From Cinclus cinclus (taxonomy: Eukaryota > Chordata > Aves > Passeriformes > Cinclidae): 64,000 nt of DNA. Shown piece after piece: positions 11,033 to 24,822 of the stretch. The notes below the pieces were generated by a model, which saw only the letters and a program-made list of their open reading frames with translations, made no database searches and had not been told where the DNA came from. Positions within the stretch are counted from its first letter, which is position 1; every line of letters begins with the position of its first letter. Both the position numbers and the translations under genes were made by a program. The stretch lies in contig NW_026912148.1 in NCBI RefSeq assembly GCF_963662255.1, positions 248,001 through 312,000 of the forward strand, read 5' to 3'.

Positions 11033-12411
11033 ATGCCGTGGAGCCTTTGAACGCTGCCAAGCAAAAAGCAGAGCAGTGACCATAAAAGCGAGGAGAGAGC
11101 ATGCACGAAGCACACTAGTTCTGTCTAGTGCTTTCCGTGCAGAGAGGCGGCAAAGCTGAATGCCGTGCCAGAGCTTCACTTCTCGCTGGAGCACAGGAAG
11201 GCAAGAATGAAGAGGCAGAACACAGTCTTGGTTTCAGCAGCCTCCGGGACCGCAAAAGTTCAGCAATAGCTCTGTCAAAGCAGAACTCGGCTGAGAATGC
11301 TCTCGCAGCTTGAGAAAGTTAGGCGCAGCTGTTGACCAGCTCTGCCCGTGGCCACAGGCTGCTTCTTCGACCTTCACTGTGGCAGAGCTTTTGCGGAGCA
11401 GAGACGGCATTCTTCAAGGGCGTGTTCTCCAAGGTGCTGTGAAACAGAGCCTAGCACGCTGTCTCGCTGATCCTGGCTTTCGGCAAGCAGGCGTGCCAGA
11501 CCGCCGACATTCTGCACTCTGGCAGCCTAGTTGCCAGCTTTCGGCAGCTGCTGTCCTAGCAAGGAAGCTCAGGGAGTCAAAGCCAGTGCCGGGCGGCACC
11601 TTTCTGCTTTGCCCGCCTAAGCGGCGTCACGCTCCCTCGGATACTGTGTCCTTTCCCTCTGCACTGCGTCTGCCGAGGTGCTCTCTGCCTCTCGGAGCAG
11701 AAGGGCAAAGGACAATGTTATCCACAGCAGGGTAGAAACGGCATTGCTAGCAGGAAAGCTAGATGCCTTGGAACTGTCCCCTTAGCCCTTGCCACTCACT
11801 TCAGGCTCGTACGCTGAGCAGAACAGCCTGCTGTTCTGAAGCTTCGCTGGCTGCCGTTCGTGCCCAGACGCCATTTCCTTCCCAAGGAGGCGAAGCGCCG
11901 TCTACTTCTCGCAGCGAGCACGCTGCTCCTGGCTTTCGCTTCTGCCGCAACGAGCTCGCTACGAGCACTTTTCTTCTCAACCCTCTAGACCATTGCGTTC
12001 TGCTTTTCTTGTCTCGTGAATGGAGACGGAAAGCTTCTCGGCTACAATCTCGCCTAGAACAACTGCGGCTACACATTAAGCTCGCCCGGAACGCCCTGCT
12101 GAAACTTGCCTTCTGGCACCCCATTCGCGGGGCAGCCGTCTTTCTTCGGCCACCTGCCAAGTGGCCCCATATCGCCGCGCTCGTTGCACTCCGCTTGTCA
12201 GATTGGCTTCCCGTGGCGCTGATTTCAGCCTGGCCAAATACTAGCGCTGCGGAGAGCTGTCTCGCAGACAATCATGTTCCAGCATAGAAATTTGTCCTGC
12301 AATGTTCCCCCCTCTTTTCCCGCATGGTGTTGCTCTGATGAATGCCTTGAGCATGGAACGACTTAAGCCAGCAAGTATTCCTCGCCGGCCACCGCTCGCT
12401 GTGCAAGAGGT
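11033..12411 (+). repeat. Satellite unit 9, L class
   Basis: Variants: 194T, 281A, 337G, 688A, 1023T. Same class as units 17, 35 and 40. As in those units, an A-class unit lies two units upstream. Confidence 0.97.
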
Positions 12412-13790
12412 ATGCCGTGGACCCTTGGAACGCTGCCAAGCAAAAAGCAGAGCAGTGACCATAAAAGCGAGGAGAGAGCATGCACGAAGCACACTAGTTC
12501 TGTCTAGTGCTTTCCGTGCAGAGAGGCGGCAAAGCTGAATGCCGTGCCAGAGCTTCACTTCTCGCTGGAGCACAGGAAGGCAAGAATGAAGAGGCAGAAC
12601 ACAGCCTTGGTTTCAGCAGCCTCCGGGACCGCAAAAGTTCAGCAATAGCTCTGTCAAAGCAAAACTCGGCTGAGAATGCTCTCGCAGCTTGGGAAAGTTA
12701 GGCGCAGCTGTTGACCAGCTCTGCCCGTGGCCACAGGCTGCTTCTTCCACCTTCACTGTGGCAGAGCTTTTGCGGAGCAGAGACGGCATTCTTCAAGGGC
12801 GTGTTCTCCAAGGTGCTGTGAAACAGAGCCTAGCACGCTGTCTCGCTGATCCTGGCTTTCGGCAAGCAGGCGTGCCAGACCGCCGACATTCTGCACTCTG
12901 GCAGCCTAGTTGCCAGCTTTCGGCAGCTGCTGTCCTAGCAAGGAAGCTCAGGGAGTCAAAGCCAGTGCCGGGCGGCACCTTTCTGCTTTGCCCGCCTAAG
13001 CGGCGTCACGCTCCCTCGGATACTGTGTCCTTTCCCTCTGCACTGCGTCTGCCGAGGTGCTCTCTGCCTCTCGGAGCAGAAGGGCAAAGGACAATGTTTT
13101 CCACAGCAGGGTAGAAATGGCATTGCTAGCAGGAAAGCTAGATGCCTTGGAACTGTCCCCTTAGCCCTTGCCACTCACTTCAGGCTCGTACGCTGAGCAG
13201 AACAGCCTGCTGTTCTGAAGCTTCGCTGGCTGCCGTTCGTGCCCAGACGCCATTTCCTTCCCAAGGAGGCGAAGCGCCGTCTACTTCTCGCAGCGAGCAC
13301 GCTGCTCCTGGCTTTCGCTTCTGCCGCAACGAGCTCGCTACGAGCACTTTTCTTCTCAACCCTCTAGACCATTGCGTTCTGCTTTTCTTGTCTCGTGAAT
13401 GGAGACGGAAAGCTTCTCGGCTACAATCTCGCCCAGAACAACTGCGGCTACACATTAAGCTCGCCCGGAACGCCCTGCTGAAACTTGCCTTCTGGTACCC
13501 CATTCGCGGGGCAGCCGTCTTTCTTCGGCCACCTGCCAAGTGGCCCCATATCGCCGCGCTCGTTGCACTCCGCTTGTCAGATTGGCTTCCCGTGGCGCTG
13601 ATTTCAGCCTGGCCAAATACTAGCGCTGCGGAGAGCTGTCTCGCAGACAATCATGTTCCAGCATAGAAATTTGTCCTGCAATGTTCCCCCCTCTTTTCCC
13701 GCATGGTGTTGCTCTGATGAATGCCTTGAGCATGGAACGACTTAAGCCAGCAAGTATTCCTCGCCGGCCACCGCTCGCTGTGCAAGAGGT
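12412..13790 (+). repeat. Satellite unit 10, K class, probable chimera
   Basis: Variants: 11C, 16G, 251A, 707T, 1085T. The front (251A) is like units 36 and 41 and the back (707T, 1085T) is like units 22, 25, 42 and 46. 1085T creates GGTACC at 13494-13499. Confidence 0.97.
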
Positions 13791-15169
13791 ATGCCGTGGA
13801 CCCTTTGAACGCTGCCAAGCAAAAAGCAGAGCAGTGACCATAAAAGCGAGGAGAGAGCATGCACGAAGCACACTAGTTCTGTCTAGTGCTTTCCGTGCAG
13901 AGAGGCGGCAAAGCTGAATGCCGTGCCAGAGCTTCACTTCTCGCTGGAGCACAGGAAGGCAAGAATGAAGAGGCAGAACACAGCCTTGGTTTCAGCAGCC
14001 TCCGGGACCGCAAAAGTTCAGCAATAGCTCTGTCAAAGCAGAACTCGGCTGAGAATGCTCTCGCAGCTTGAGAAAGTTAGGCGCAGCTGTTGACCAGCTC
14101 TGCCCCTGGCCACAGGCTGCTTCTTCCACCTTCACTGTGGCAGAGCTTTTGCGGAGCAGAGAGGGCATTCTTCAAGGGCGTGTTCTCCAAGGTGCTGTGA
14201 AACAGAGCCTAGCACGCTGTCTCGCTGATCCTGGCTTTCGGCAAGCAGGCGTGCCAGACCGCCGACATTCTGCACTCTGGCAGCCTAGTTGCCAGCTTTC
14301 GGCAGCTGCTGTCCTAGCAAGGAAGCTCAGGGAGTCAAAGCCAGTGCCGGGCGGCACCTTTCTGCTTTGCCCGCCTAAGCGGCGTCACGCTCCCTCGGAT
14401 ACTGTGTCCTTTCCCTCTGCACTGCGTCTGCCGAGGTGCTCTCTGCCTCTCGGAGCAGAAGGGCAAAGGACAATGTTTTCCACAGCAGGGTAGAAACGGC
14501 ATTGCTAGCAGGAAAGCTAGATGCCTTGGAACTGTCCCCTTAGCCCTTGCCACTCACTTCAGGCTCGTACGCTGAGCAGAACAGCCTGCTGTTCTGAAGC
14601 TTCGCTGGCTGCCGTTCGTGCCCAGACGCCATTTCCTTCCCAAGGAGGCGAAGCGCCGTCTACTTCTCGCAGCGAGCACGCTGCTCCTGGCTTTCGCTTC
14701 TGCCGCAACGAGCTCGCTACGAGCACTTTTCTTCTCAACCCTCTAGACCATTGCGTTCTGCTTTTCTTGTCTCGTGAATGGAGACGGAAAGCTTCTCGGC
14801 TACAATCTCGCCCAGAACAACTGCGGCTACACATTAAGCTCGCCCGGAACGCCCTGCTGAAACTTGCCTTCTGGCACCCCATTCGCGGGGCAGCCGTCTT
14901 TCTTCGGCCACCTGCCAAGTGGCCCCATATCGCCGCGCTCGTTGCACTCCGCTTGTCAGATTGGCTTCCCGTGGCGCTGATTTCAGCCTGGCCAAATACT
15001 AGCGCTGCGGAGAGCTGTCTCGCAGACAATCATGTTCCAGCATAGAAATTTGTCCTGCAATGTTCCCCCCTCTTTTCCCGCATGGTGTTGCTCTGATGAA
15101 TGCCTTGAGCATGGAACGACTTAAGCCAGCAAGTATTCCTCGCCGGCCACCGCTCGCTGTGCAAGAGGT
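13791..15169 (+). repeat. Satellite unit 11, E class
   Basis: Variants: 11C, 281A, 316C, 373G. The same scored haplotype begins unit 47 at the right edge, and unit 43 differs only at 11. All three follow a K-class unit. Confidence 0.97.
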
Positions 15170-16548
15170 ATGCCGTGGAGCCTTTGAACGCTGCCAAGCA
15201 AAAAGCAGAGCAGTGACCATAAAAGCGAGGAGAGAGCATGCACGAAGCACACTAGTTCTGTCTAGTGCTTTCCGTGCAGAGAGGCGGCAAAGCTGAATGC
15301 CGTGCCAGAGCTTCACTTCTCGCTGGAGCACAGGAAGGCAAGAATGAAGAGGCAGAACACAGCCTTGGTTTCAGCAGCCTCCGGGACCGCAAAAGTTCAG
15401 CAATAGCTCTGTCAAAGCAGAACTCGGCTGAGAATGCTCTCGCAGCTTGGGAAAGTTAGGCGCAGCTGTTGACCAGCTCTGCCCCTGGCCACAGGCTGCT
15501 TCTTCCACCTTCACTGTGGCAGAGCTTTTGCGGAGCAGAGAGGGCATTCTTCAAGGGCGTGTTCTCCAAGGTGCTGTGAAACAGAGCCTAGCACGCTGTC
15601 TCGCTGATCCTGGCTTTCGGCAAGCAGGCGTGCCAGACCGCCGACATTCTGCACTCTGGCAGCCTAGTTGCCAGCTTTCGGCAGCTGCTGTCCTAGCAAG
15701 GAAGCTCAGGGAGTCAAAGCCAGTGCCGGGCGGCACCTTTCTGCTTTGCCCGCCTAAGCGGCGTCACGCTCCCTCGGATACTGTGTCCTTTCCCTCTGCA
15801 CTGCGTCTGCCGAGGTGCTCTCTGCCTCTCGGAGCAGAAGGGCAAAGGACAATGTTTTCCACAGCAGGGTAGAAACGGCATTGCTAGCAGGAAAGCTAGA
15901 TGCCTTGGAACTGTCCCCTTAGCCCTTGCCACTCACTTCAGGCTCGTACGCTGAGCAGAACAGCCTGCTGTTCTGAAGCTTCGCTGGCTGCCGTTCGTGC
16001 CCAGACGCCATTTCCTTCCCAAGGAGGCGAAGCGCCGTCTACTTCTCGCAGCGAGCACGCTGCTCCTGGCTTTCGCTTCTGCCGCAACGAGCTCGCTACG
16101 AGCACTTTTCTTCTCAACCCTCTAGACCATTGCGTTCTGCTTTTCTTGTCTCGTGAATGGAGACGGAAAGCTTCTCGGCTACAATCTCGCCCAGAACAAC
16201 TGCGGCTACACATTAAGCTCGCCCGGAACGCCCTGCTGAAACTTGCCTTCTGGCACCCCATTCGCGGGGCAGCCGTCTTTCTTCGGCCACCTGCCAAGTG
16301 GCCCCATATCGCCGCGCTCGTTGCACTCCGCTTGTCAGATTGGCTTCCCGTGGCGCTGATTTCAGCCTGGCCAAATACTAGCGCTGCGGAGAGCTGTCTC
16401 GCAGACAATCATGTTCCAGCATAGAAATTTGTCCTGCAATGTTCCCCCCTCTTTTCCCGCATGGTGTTGCTCTGATGAATGCCTTGAGCATGGAACGACT
16501 TAAGCCAGCAAGTATTCCTCGCCGGCCACCGCTCGCTGTGCAAGAGGT
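15170..16548 (+). repeat. Satellite unit 12, E class
   Basis: Variants: 316C, 373G. Matches unit 27 at all scored sites. Confidence 0.97.
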
Positions 16549-17927
16549 ATGCCGTGGAGCCTTTGAACGCTGCCAAGCAAAAAGCAGAGCAGTGACCATA
16601 AAAGCGAGGAGAGAGCATGCACGAAGCACACTAGTTCTGTCTAGTGCTTTCCGTGCAGAGAGGCGGCAAAGCTGAATGCCGTGCCAGAGCTTCACTTCTC
16701 GCTGGAGCACAGGAAGGCAAGAATGAAGAGGCAGAACACAGCCTTGGTTTCAGCAGCCTCCGGGACCGCAAAAGTTCAGCAATAGCTCTGTCAAAGCAGA
16801 ACTCGGCTGAGAATGCTCTCGCAGCTTGGGAAAGTTAGGCGCAGCTGTTGACCAGCTCTGCCCGTGGCCACAGGCTGCTTCTTCGACCTTCACTGTGGCA
16901 GAGCTTTTGCGGAGCAGAGACGGCATTCTTCAAGGGCGTGTTCTCCAAGGTGCTGTGAAACAGAGCCTAGCACGCTGTCTCGCTGATCCTGGCTTTCGGC
17001 AAGCAGGCGTGCCAGACCGCCGACATTCTGCACTCTGGCAGCCTAGTTGCCAGCTTTCGGCAGCTGCTGTCCTAGCAAGGAAGCTCAGGGAGTCAAAGCC
17101 AGTGCCGGGCGGCACCTTTCTGCTTTGCCCGCCTAAGCGGCGTCACGCTCCCTCGGATACTGTGTCCTTTCCCTCTGCACTGCGTCTGCCGAGGTGCTCT
17201 CTGCCTCTCGGAGCAGAAGGGCAAAGGACAATGTTTTCCACAGCAGGGTAGAAACGGCATTGCTAGCAGGAAAGCTAGATGCCTTGGAACTGTCCCCTTA
17301 GCCCTTGCCACTCACTTCAGGCTCGTACGCTGAGCAGAACAGCCTGCTGTTCTGAAGCTTCGCTGGCTGCCGTTCGTGCCCAGACGCCATTTCCTTCCCA
17401 AGGAGGCGAAGCGCCGTCTACTTCTCGCAGCGAGCACGCTGCTCCTGGCTTTCGCTTCTGCCGCAACGAGCTCGCTACGAGCACTTTTCTTCTCAACCCT
17501 CTAGACCATTGCGTTCTGCTTTTCTTGTCTCGTGAATGGAGACGGAAAGCTTCTCGGCTACAATCTCGCCCAGAACAACTGCGGCTACACATTAAGCTCG
17601 CCCGGAACGCCCTGCTGAAACTTGCCTTCTGGCACCCCATTCGCGGGGCAGCCGTCTTTCTTCGGCCACCTGCCAAGTGGCCCCATATCGCCGCGCTCGT
17701 TGCACTCCGCTTGTCAGATTGGCTTCCCGTGGCGCTGATTTCAGCCTGGCCAAATACTAGCGCTGCGGAGAGCTGTCTCGCAGACAATCATGTTCCAGCA
17801 TAGAAATTTGTCCTGCAATGTTCCCCCCTCTTTTCCCGCATGGTGTTGCTCTGATGAATGCCTTGAGCATGGAACGACTTAAGCCAGCAAGTATTCCTCG
17901 CCGGCCACCGCTCGCTGTGCAAGAGGT
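16549..17927 (+). repeat. Satellite unit 13, G class
   Basis: Only 337G differs from the majority. It ends the K-E-E-G block of units 10-13, parallel to units 25-28 and 42-45. Confidence 0.97.
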
Positions 17928-19306
17928 ATGCCGTGGAGCCTTTGAACGCTGCCAAGCAAAAAGCAGAGCAGTGACCATAAAAGCGAGGAGAGAGCATGCA
18001 CGAAGCACACTAGTTCTGTCTAGTGCTTTCCGTGCAGAGAGGCGGCAAAGCTGAATGCCGTGCCAGAGCTTCACTTCTCGCTGGAGCACAGGAAGGCAAG
18101 AATGAAGAGGCAGAACACAGCCTTGGTTTCAGCAGCCTCCGGGACCGCAAAAGTTCAGCAATAGCTCTGTCAAAGCAAAACTCGGCTGAGAATGCTCTCG
18201 CAGCTTGGGAAAGTTAGGCGCAGCTGTTGACCAGCTCTGCCCGTGGCCACAGGCTGCTTCTTCCACCTTCACTGTGGCAGAGCTTTTGCGGAGCAGAGAC
18301 GGCATTCTTCAAGGGCGTGTTCTCCAAGGTGCTGTGAAACAGAGCCTAGCACGCTGTCTCGCTGATCCTGGCTTTCGGCAAGCAGGCGTGCCAGACCGCC
18401 GACATTCTGCACTCTGGCAGCCTAGTTGCCAGCTTTCGGCAGCTGCTGTCCTAGCAAGGAAGCTCAGGGAGTCAAAGCCAGTGCCGGGCGGCACCTTTCT
18501 GCTTTGCCCGCCTAAGCGGCGTCACGCTCCCTCGGATACTGTGTCCTTTCCCTCTGCACTGCGTCTGCCGAGGTGCTCTCTGCCTCTCGGAGCAGAAGGG
18601 CAAAGGACAATGTTTTCCACAGCAGGGTAGAAACGGCATTGCTAGCAGGAAAGCTAGATGCCTTGGAACTGTCCCCTTAGCCCTTGCCACTCACTTCAGG
18701 CTCGTACGCTGAGCAGAACAGCCTGCTGTTCTGAAGCTTCGCTGGCTGCCGTTCGTGCCCAGACGCCATTTCCTTCCCAAGGAGGCGAAGCGCCGTCTAC
18801 TTCTCGCAGCGAGCACGCTGCTCCTGGCTTTCGCTTCTGCCGCAACGAGCTCGCTACGAGCACTTTTCTTCTCAACCCTCTAGACCATTGCGTTCTGCTT
18901 TTCTTGTCTCGTGAATGGAGACGGAAAGCTTCTCGGCTACAATCTCGCCCAGAACAACTGCGGCTACACATTAAGCTCGCCCGGAACGCCCTGCTGAAAC
19001 TTGCCTTCTGGCACCCCATTCGCGGGGCAGCCGTCTTTCTTCGGCCACCTGCCAAGTGGCCCCATATCGCCGCGCTCGTTGCACTCCGCTTGTCAGATTG
19101 GCTTCCCGTGGCGCTGATTTCAGCCTGGCCAAATACTCGCGCTGCGGAGAGCTGTCTCGCAGACAATCATGTTCCAGCATAGAAATTTGTCCTGCAATGT
19201 TCCCCCCTCTTTTCCCGCATGGTGTTGCTCTGATGAATGCCTTGAGCATGGAACGACTTAAGCCAGCAAGTATTCCTCGCCGGCCACCGCTCGCTGTGCA
19301 AGAGGT
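17928..19306 (+). repeat. Satellite unit 14, R class, probable chimera
   Basis: Variants: 251A, 1211C. The front is like unit 36 and the tail like unit 37, and the next three units match 38-40 in class. This looks like a join that skipped one unit. Confidence 0.97.
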
Positions 19307-20685
19307 ATGCCGTGGAGCCTTTGAACGCTGCCAAGCAAAAAGCAGAGCAGTGACCATAAAAGCGAGGAGAGAGCATGCACGAAGCACACTAGTTCTGTCT
19401 AGTGCTTTCCGTGCAGAGAGGCGGCAAAGCTGAATGCCGTGCCAGAGCTTCACTTCTCGCTGGAGCACAGGAAGGCAAGAATGAAGAGGCAGAACACAGC
19501 CTTGGTTTCAGCAGCCTCCGGGACCGCAAAAGTTCAGCAATAGCTCTGTCAAAGCAGAACTCGGCTGAGAATGCTCTCGCAGCTTGGGAAAGTTAGGCGC
19601 AGCTGCTGACCAGCTCTACCCGTGGCCACAGGCTGCTTCTTCCACCTTCACTGTGGCAGAGCTTTTGCGGAACAGAGACGGCATTCTTCAAGGGCGTGTT
19701 CTCCAAGGTGCTGTGAAACAGAGCCTAGCACGCTGTCTCGCTGATCCTGGCTTTCGGCAAGCAGGCGTGCCAGACCGCCGACATTCTGCACTCTGGCAGC
19801 CTAGTTGCCAGCTTTCGGCAGCTGCTGTCCTAGCAAGGAAGCTCAGGGAGTCAAAGCCAGTGCCGGGCGGCACCTTTCTGCTTTGCCCGCCTAAGCGGCG
19901 TCACGCTCCCTCGGATACTGTGTCCTTTCCCTCTGCACTGCGTCTGCCGAGGTGCTCTCTGCCTCTCGGAGCAGAAGGGCAAAGGACAATGTTATCCACA
20001 GCAGGGTAGAAATGGCATTGCTAGCAGGAAAGCTAGATGCCTTGGAACTGTCCCCTTAGCCCTTGCCACTCACTTCAGGCTCGTACGCTGAGCAGAACAG
20101 CCTGCTGTTCTGAAGCTTCGCTGGCTGCCGTTCGTGCCCAGATGCCATTTCCTTCCCAAGGAGGCGAAGCGCCGTCTACTTCTCGCAGCGAGCACGCTGC
20201 TCCTGGCTTTCGCTTCTGCCGCAACGAGCTCGCTACGAGCACTTTTCTTCTCAACCCTCTAGACCATTGCGTTCTGCTTTTCTTGTCTCGTGAATGGAGA
20301 CGGAAAGCTTCTCGGCTACAATCTCGCCCAGAACAACTGCGGCTACACATTAAGCTCGCCCGGAACGCCCTGCTGAAACTTGCCTTCTGGCACCCCATTC
20401 GCGGGGCAGCCGTCTTTCTTCGGCCACCTGCCAAGTGGCCCCATATCGCCGCGCTCGTTGCACTCCGCTTGTCAGATTGGCTTCCCGTGGCGCTGATTTC
20501 AGCCTGGCCAAATACTCGCGCTGCGGAGAGCTGTCTCGCAGACAATCATGTTCCAGCATAGAAATTTGTCCTGCAATGTTCCCCCCTCTTTTCCCGCATG
20601 GTGTTGCTCTGATGAATGCCTTGAGCATGGAACGACTTAAGCCAGCAAGTATTCCTCGCCGGCCACCGCTCGCTGTGCAAGAGGT
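19307..20685 (+). repeat. Satellite unit 15, A class with R tail
   Basis: Variants: 300C, 312A, 366A, 688A, 707T, 837T, 1211C. It is the only A-class unit that also carries 1211C. 366A is otherwise seen only in unit 1. Confidence 0.97.
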
Positions 20686-22064
20686 ATGCCGTGGAGCCTT
20701 TGAACGCTGCCAAGCAAAAAGCAGAGCAGTGACCATAAAAGCGAGGAGAGAGCATGCACGAAGCACACTAGTTCTGTCTAGTGCTTTCCGTGCAGAGAGG
20801 CGGCAAAGCTGAATGCCGTGCCAGAGCTTCACTTCTCGCTGGAGCACAGGAAGGCAAGAATGAAGAGGCAGAACACAGCCTTGGTTTCAGCAGCCTCCGG
20901 GACCGCAAAAGTTCAGCAATAGCTCTGTCAAAGCAGAACTCGGCTGAGAATGCTCTCGCAGCTTGGGAAAGTTAGGCGCAGCTGTTGACCAGCTCTGCCC
21001 GTGGCCACAGGCTGCTTCTTCCACCTTCACTGTGGCAGAGCTTTTGCGGAGCAGAGACGGCATTCTTCAAGGGCGTGTTCTCCAAGGTGCTGTGAAACAG
21101 AGCCTAGCACGCTGTCTCGCTGATCCTGGCTTTCGGCAAGCAGGCGTGCCAGACCGCCGACATTCTGCACTCTGGCAGCCTAGTTGCCAGCTTTCGGCAG
21201 CTGCTGTCCTAGCAAGGAAGCTCAGGGAGTCAAAGCCAGTGCCGGGCGGCACCTTTCTGCTTTGCCCGCCTAAGCGGCGTCACGCTCCCTCGGATACTGT
21301 GTCCTTTCCCTCTGCACTGCGTCTGCCGAGGTGCTCTCTGCCTCTCGGAGCAGAAGGGCAAAGGACAATGTTTTCCACAGCAGGGTAGAAACGGCATTGC
21401 TAGCAGGAAAGCTAGATGCCTTGGAACTGTCCCCTTAGCCCTTGCCACTCACTTCAGGCTCGTACGCTGAGCAGAACAGCCTGCTGTTCTGAAGCTTCGC
21501 TGGCTGCCGTTCGTGCCCAGACGCCATTTCCTTCCCAAGGAGGCGAAGCGCCGTCTACTTCTCGCAGCGAGCACGCTGCTCCTGGCTTTCGCTTCTGCCG
21601 CAACGAGCTCGCTACGAGCACTTTTCTTCTCAACCCTCTAGACCATTGCGTTCTGCTTTTCTTGTCTCGTGAATGGAGACGGAAAGCTTCTCGGCTACAA
21701 TCTCGCCCAGAACAACTGCGGCTACACATTAAGCTCGCCCGGAACGCCCTGCTGAAACTTGCCTTCTGGCACCCCATTCGCGGGGCAGCCGTCTTTCTTC
21801 GGCCACCTGCCAAGTGGCCCCATATCGCCGCGCTCGTTGCACTCCGCTTGTCAGATTGGCTTCCCGTGGCGCTGATTTCAGCCTGGCCAAATACTAGCGC
21901 TGCGGAGAGCTGTCTCGCAGACAATCATGTTCCAGCATAGAAATTTGTCCTGCAATGTTCCCCCCTCTTTTCCCGCATGGTGTTGCTCTGATGAATGCCT
22001 TGAGCATGGAACGACTTAAGCCAGCAAGTATTCCTCGCCGGCCACCGCTCGCTGTGCAAGAGGT
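20686..22064 (+). repeat. Satellite unit 16, majority haplotype
   Basis: No departure from the majority seen at any scored site. Same as units 34 and 39, which also sit directly after an A-class unit. Confidence 0.97.
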
Positions 22065-23443
22065 ATGCCGTGGAGCCTTTGAACGCTGCCAAGCAAAAAG
22101 CAGAGCAGTGACCATAAAAGCGAGGAGAGAGCATGCACGAAGCACACTAGTTCTGTCTAGTGCTTTCCGTGCAGAGAGGCGGCAAAGCTGAATGCCGTGC
22201 CAGAGCTTCACTTCTCGCTGGAGCACAGGAAGGCAAGAATGAAGAGGCAGAACACAGTCTTGGTTTCAGCAGCCTCCGGGACCGCAAAAGTTCAGCAATA
22301 GCTCTGTCAAAGCAGAACTCGGCTGAGAATGCTCTCGCAGCTTGAGAAAGTTAGGCGCAGCTGTTGACCAGCTCTGCCCGTGGCCACAGGCTGCTTCTTC
22401 GACCTTCACTGTGGCAGAGCTTTTGCGGAGCAGAGACGGCATTCTTCAAGGGCGTGTTCTCCAAGGTGCTGTGAAACAGAGCCTAGCACGCTGTCTCGCT
22501 GATCCTGGCTTTCGGCAAGCAGGCGTGCCAGACCGCCGACATTCTGCACTCTGGCAGCCTAGTTGCCAGCTTTCGGCAGCTGCTGTCCTAGCAAGGAAGC
22601 TCAGGGAGTCAAAGCCAGTGCCGGGCGGCACCTTTCTGCTTTGCCCGCCTAAGCGGCGTCACGCTCCCTCGGATACTGTGTCCTTTCCCTCTGCACTGCG
22701 TCTGCCGAGGTGCTCTCTGCCTCTCGGAGCAGAAGGGCAAAGGACAATGTTATCCACAGCAGGGTAGAAATGGCATTGCTAGCAGGAAAGCTAGATGCCT
22801 TGGAACTGTCCCCTTAGCCCTTGCCACTCACTTCAGGCTCGTACGCTGAGCAGAACAGCCTGCTGTTCTGAAGCTTCGCTGGCTGCCGTTCGTGCCCAGA
22901 CGCCATTTCCTTCCCAAGGAGGCGAAGCGCCGTCTACTTCTCGCAGCGAGCACGCTGCTCCTGGCTTTCGCTTCTGCCGCAACGAGCTCGCTACGAGCAC
23001 TTTTCTTCTCAACCCTCTAGACCATTGCGTTCTGCTTTTCTTGTCTCGTGAATGGAGACGGAAAGCTTCTCGGCTACAATCTCGCCTAGAACAACTGCGG
23101 CTACACATTAAGCTCGCCCGGAACGCCCTGCTGAAACTTGCCTTCTGGCACCCCATTCGCGGGGCAGCCGTCTTTCTTCGGCCACCTGCCAAGTGGCCCC
23201 ATATCGCCGCGCTCGTTGCACTCCGCTTGTCAGATTGGCTTCCCGTGGCGCTGATTTCAGCCTGGCCAAATACTAGCGCTGCGGAGAGCTGTCTCGCAGA
23301 CAATCATGTTCCAGCATAGAAATTTGTCCTGCAATGTTCCCCCCTCTTTTCCCGCATGGTGTTGCTCTGATGAATGCCTTGAGCATGGAACGACTTAAGC
23401 CAGCAAGTATTCCTCGCCGGCCACCGCTCGCTGTGCAAGAGGT
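22065..23443 (+). repeat. Satellite unit 17, L class
   Basis: Variants: 194T, 281A, 337G, 688A, 707T, 1023T. It differs from unit 9 only by 707T, a TpG state of a CpG site. Confidence 0.97.
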
Positions 23444-24822
23444 ATGCCGTGGACCCTTTGAACGCTGCCAAGCAAAAAGCAGAGCAGTGACCATAAAAGC
23501 GAGGAGAGAGCATGCACGAAGCACACTAGTTCTGTCTAGTGCTTTCCGTGCAGAGAGGCGGCAAAGCTGAATGCCGTGCCAGAGCTTCACTTCTCGCTGG
23601 AGCACAGGAAGGCAAGAATGAAGAGGCAGAACACAGCCTTGGTTTCAGCAGCCTCCGGGACCGCAAAAGTTCAGCAATAGCTCTGTCAAAGCAGAACTCG
23701 GCTGAGAATGCTCTCGCAGCTTGGGAAAGTTAGGCGCAGCTGCTGACCAGCTCTGCCCGTGGCCACAGGCTGCTTCTTCCACCTTCACTGTGGCAGAGCT
23801 TTTGCGGAGCAGAGAGGGCATTCTTCAAGGGCGTGTTCTCCAAGGTGCTGTGAAACAGAGCCTAGCACGCTGTCTCGCTGATCCTGGCTTTCGGCAAGCA
23901 GGCGTGCCAGACCGCCGACATTCTGCACTCTGGCAGCCTAGTTGCCAGCTTTCGGCAGCTGCTGTCCTAGCAAGGAAGCTCAGGGAGTCAAAGCCAGTGC
24001 CGGGCGGCACCTTTCTGCTTTGCCCGCCTAAGCGGCGTCACGCTCCCTCGGATACTGTGTCCTTTCCCTCTGCACTGCGTCTGCCGAGGTGCTCTCTGCC
24101 TCTCGGAGCAGAAGGGCAAAGGACAATGTTTTCCACAGCAGGGTAGAAACGGCATTGCTAGCAGGAAAGCTAGATGCCTTGGAACTGTCCCCTTAGCCCT
24201 TGCCACTCACTTCAGGCTCGTACGCTGAGCAGAACAGCCTGCTGTTCTGAAGCTTCGCTGGCTGCCGTTCGTGCCCAGACGCCATTTCCTTCCCAAGGAG
24301 GCGAAGCGCCGTCTACTTCTCGCAGCGAGCACGCTGCTCCTGGCTTTCGCTTCTGCCGCAACGAGCTCGCTACGAGCACTTTTCTTCTCAACCCTCTAGA
24401 CCATTGCGTTCTGCTTTTCTTGTCTCGTGAATGGAGACGGAAAGCTTCTCGGCTACAATCTCGCCCAGAACAACTGCGGCTACACATTAAGCTCGCCCGC
24501 AACGCCCTGCTGAAACTTGCCTTCTGGCACCCCATTCGCGGGGCAGCCGTCTTTCTTCGGCCACCTGCCAAGTGGCCCCATATCGCCGCGCTCGTTGCAC
24601 TCCGCTTGTCAGATTGGCTTCCCGTGGCGCTGATTTCAGCCTGGCCAAATACTAGCGCTGCGGAGAGCTGTCTCGCAGACAATCATGTTCCAGCATAGAA
24701 ATTTGTCCTGCAATGTTCCCCCCTCTTTTCCCGCATGGTGTTGCTCTGATGAATGCCTTGAGCATGGAACGACTTAAGCCAGCAAGTATTCCTCGCCGGC
24801 CACCGCTCGCTGTGCAAGAGGT
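23444..24822 (+). repeat. Satellite unit 18, private 1057C pair
   Basis: Variants: 11C, 300C, 373G, 1057C. 1057C occurs only here and in unit 19. 300C without 312A is also unique to this pair. Confidence 0.97.
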
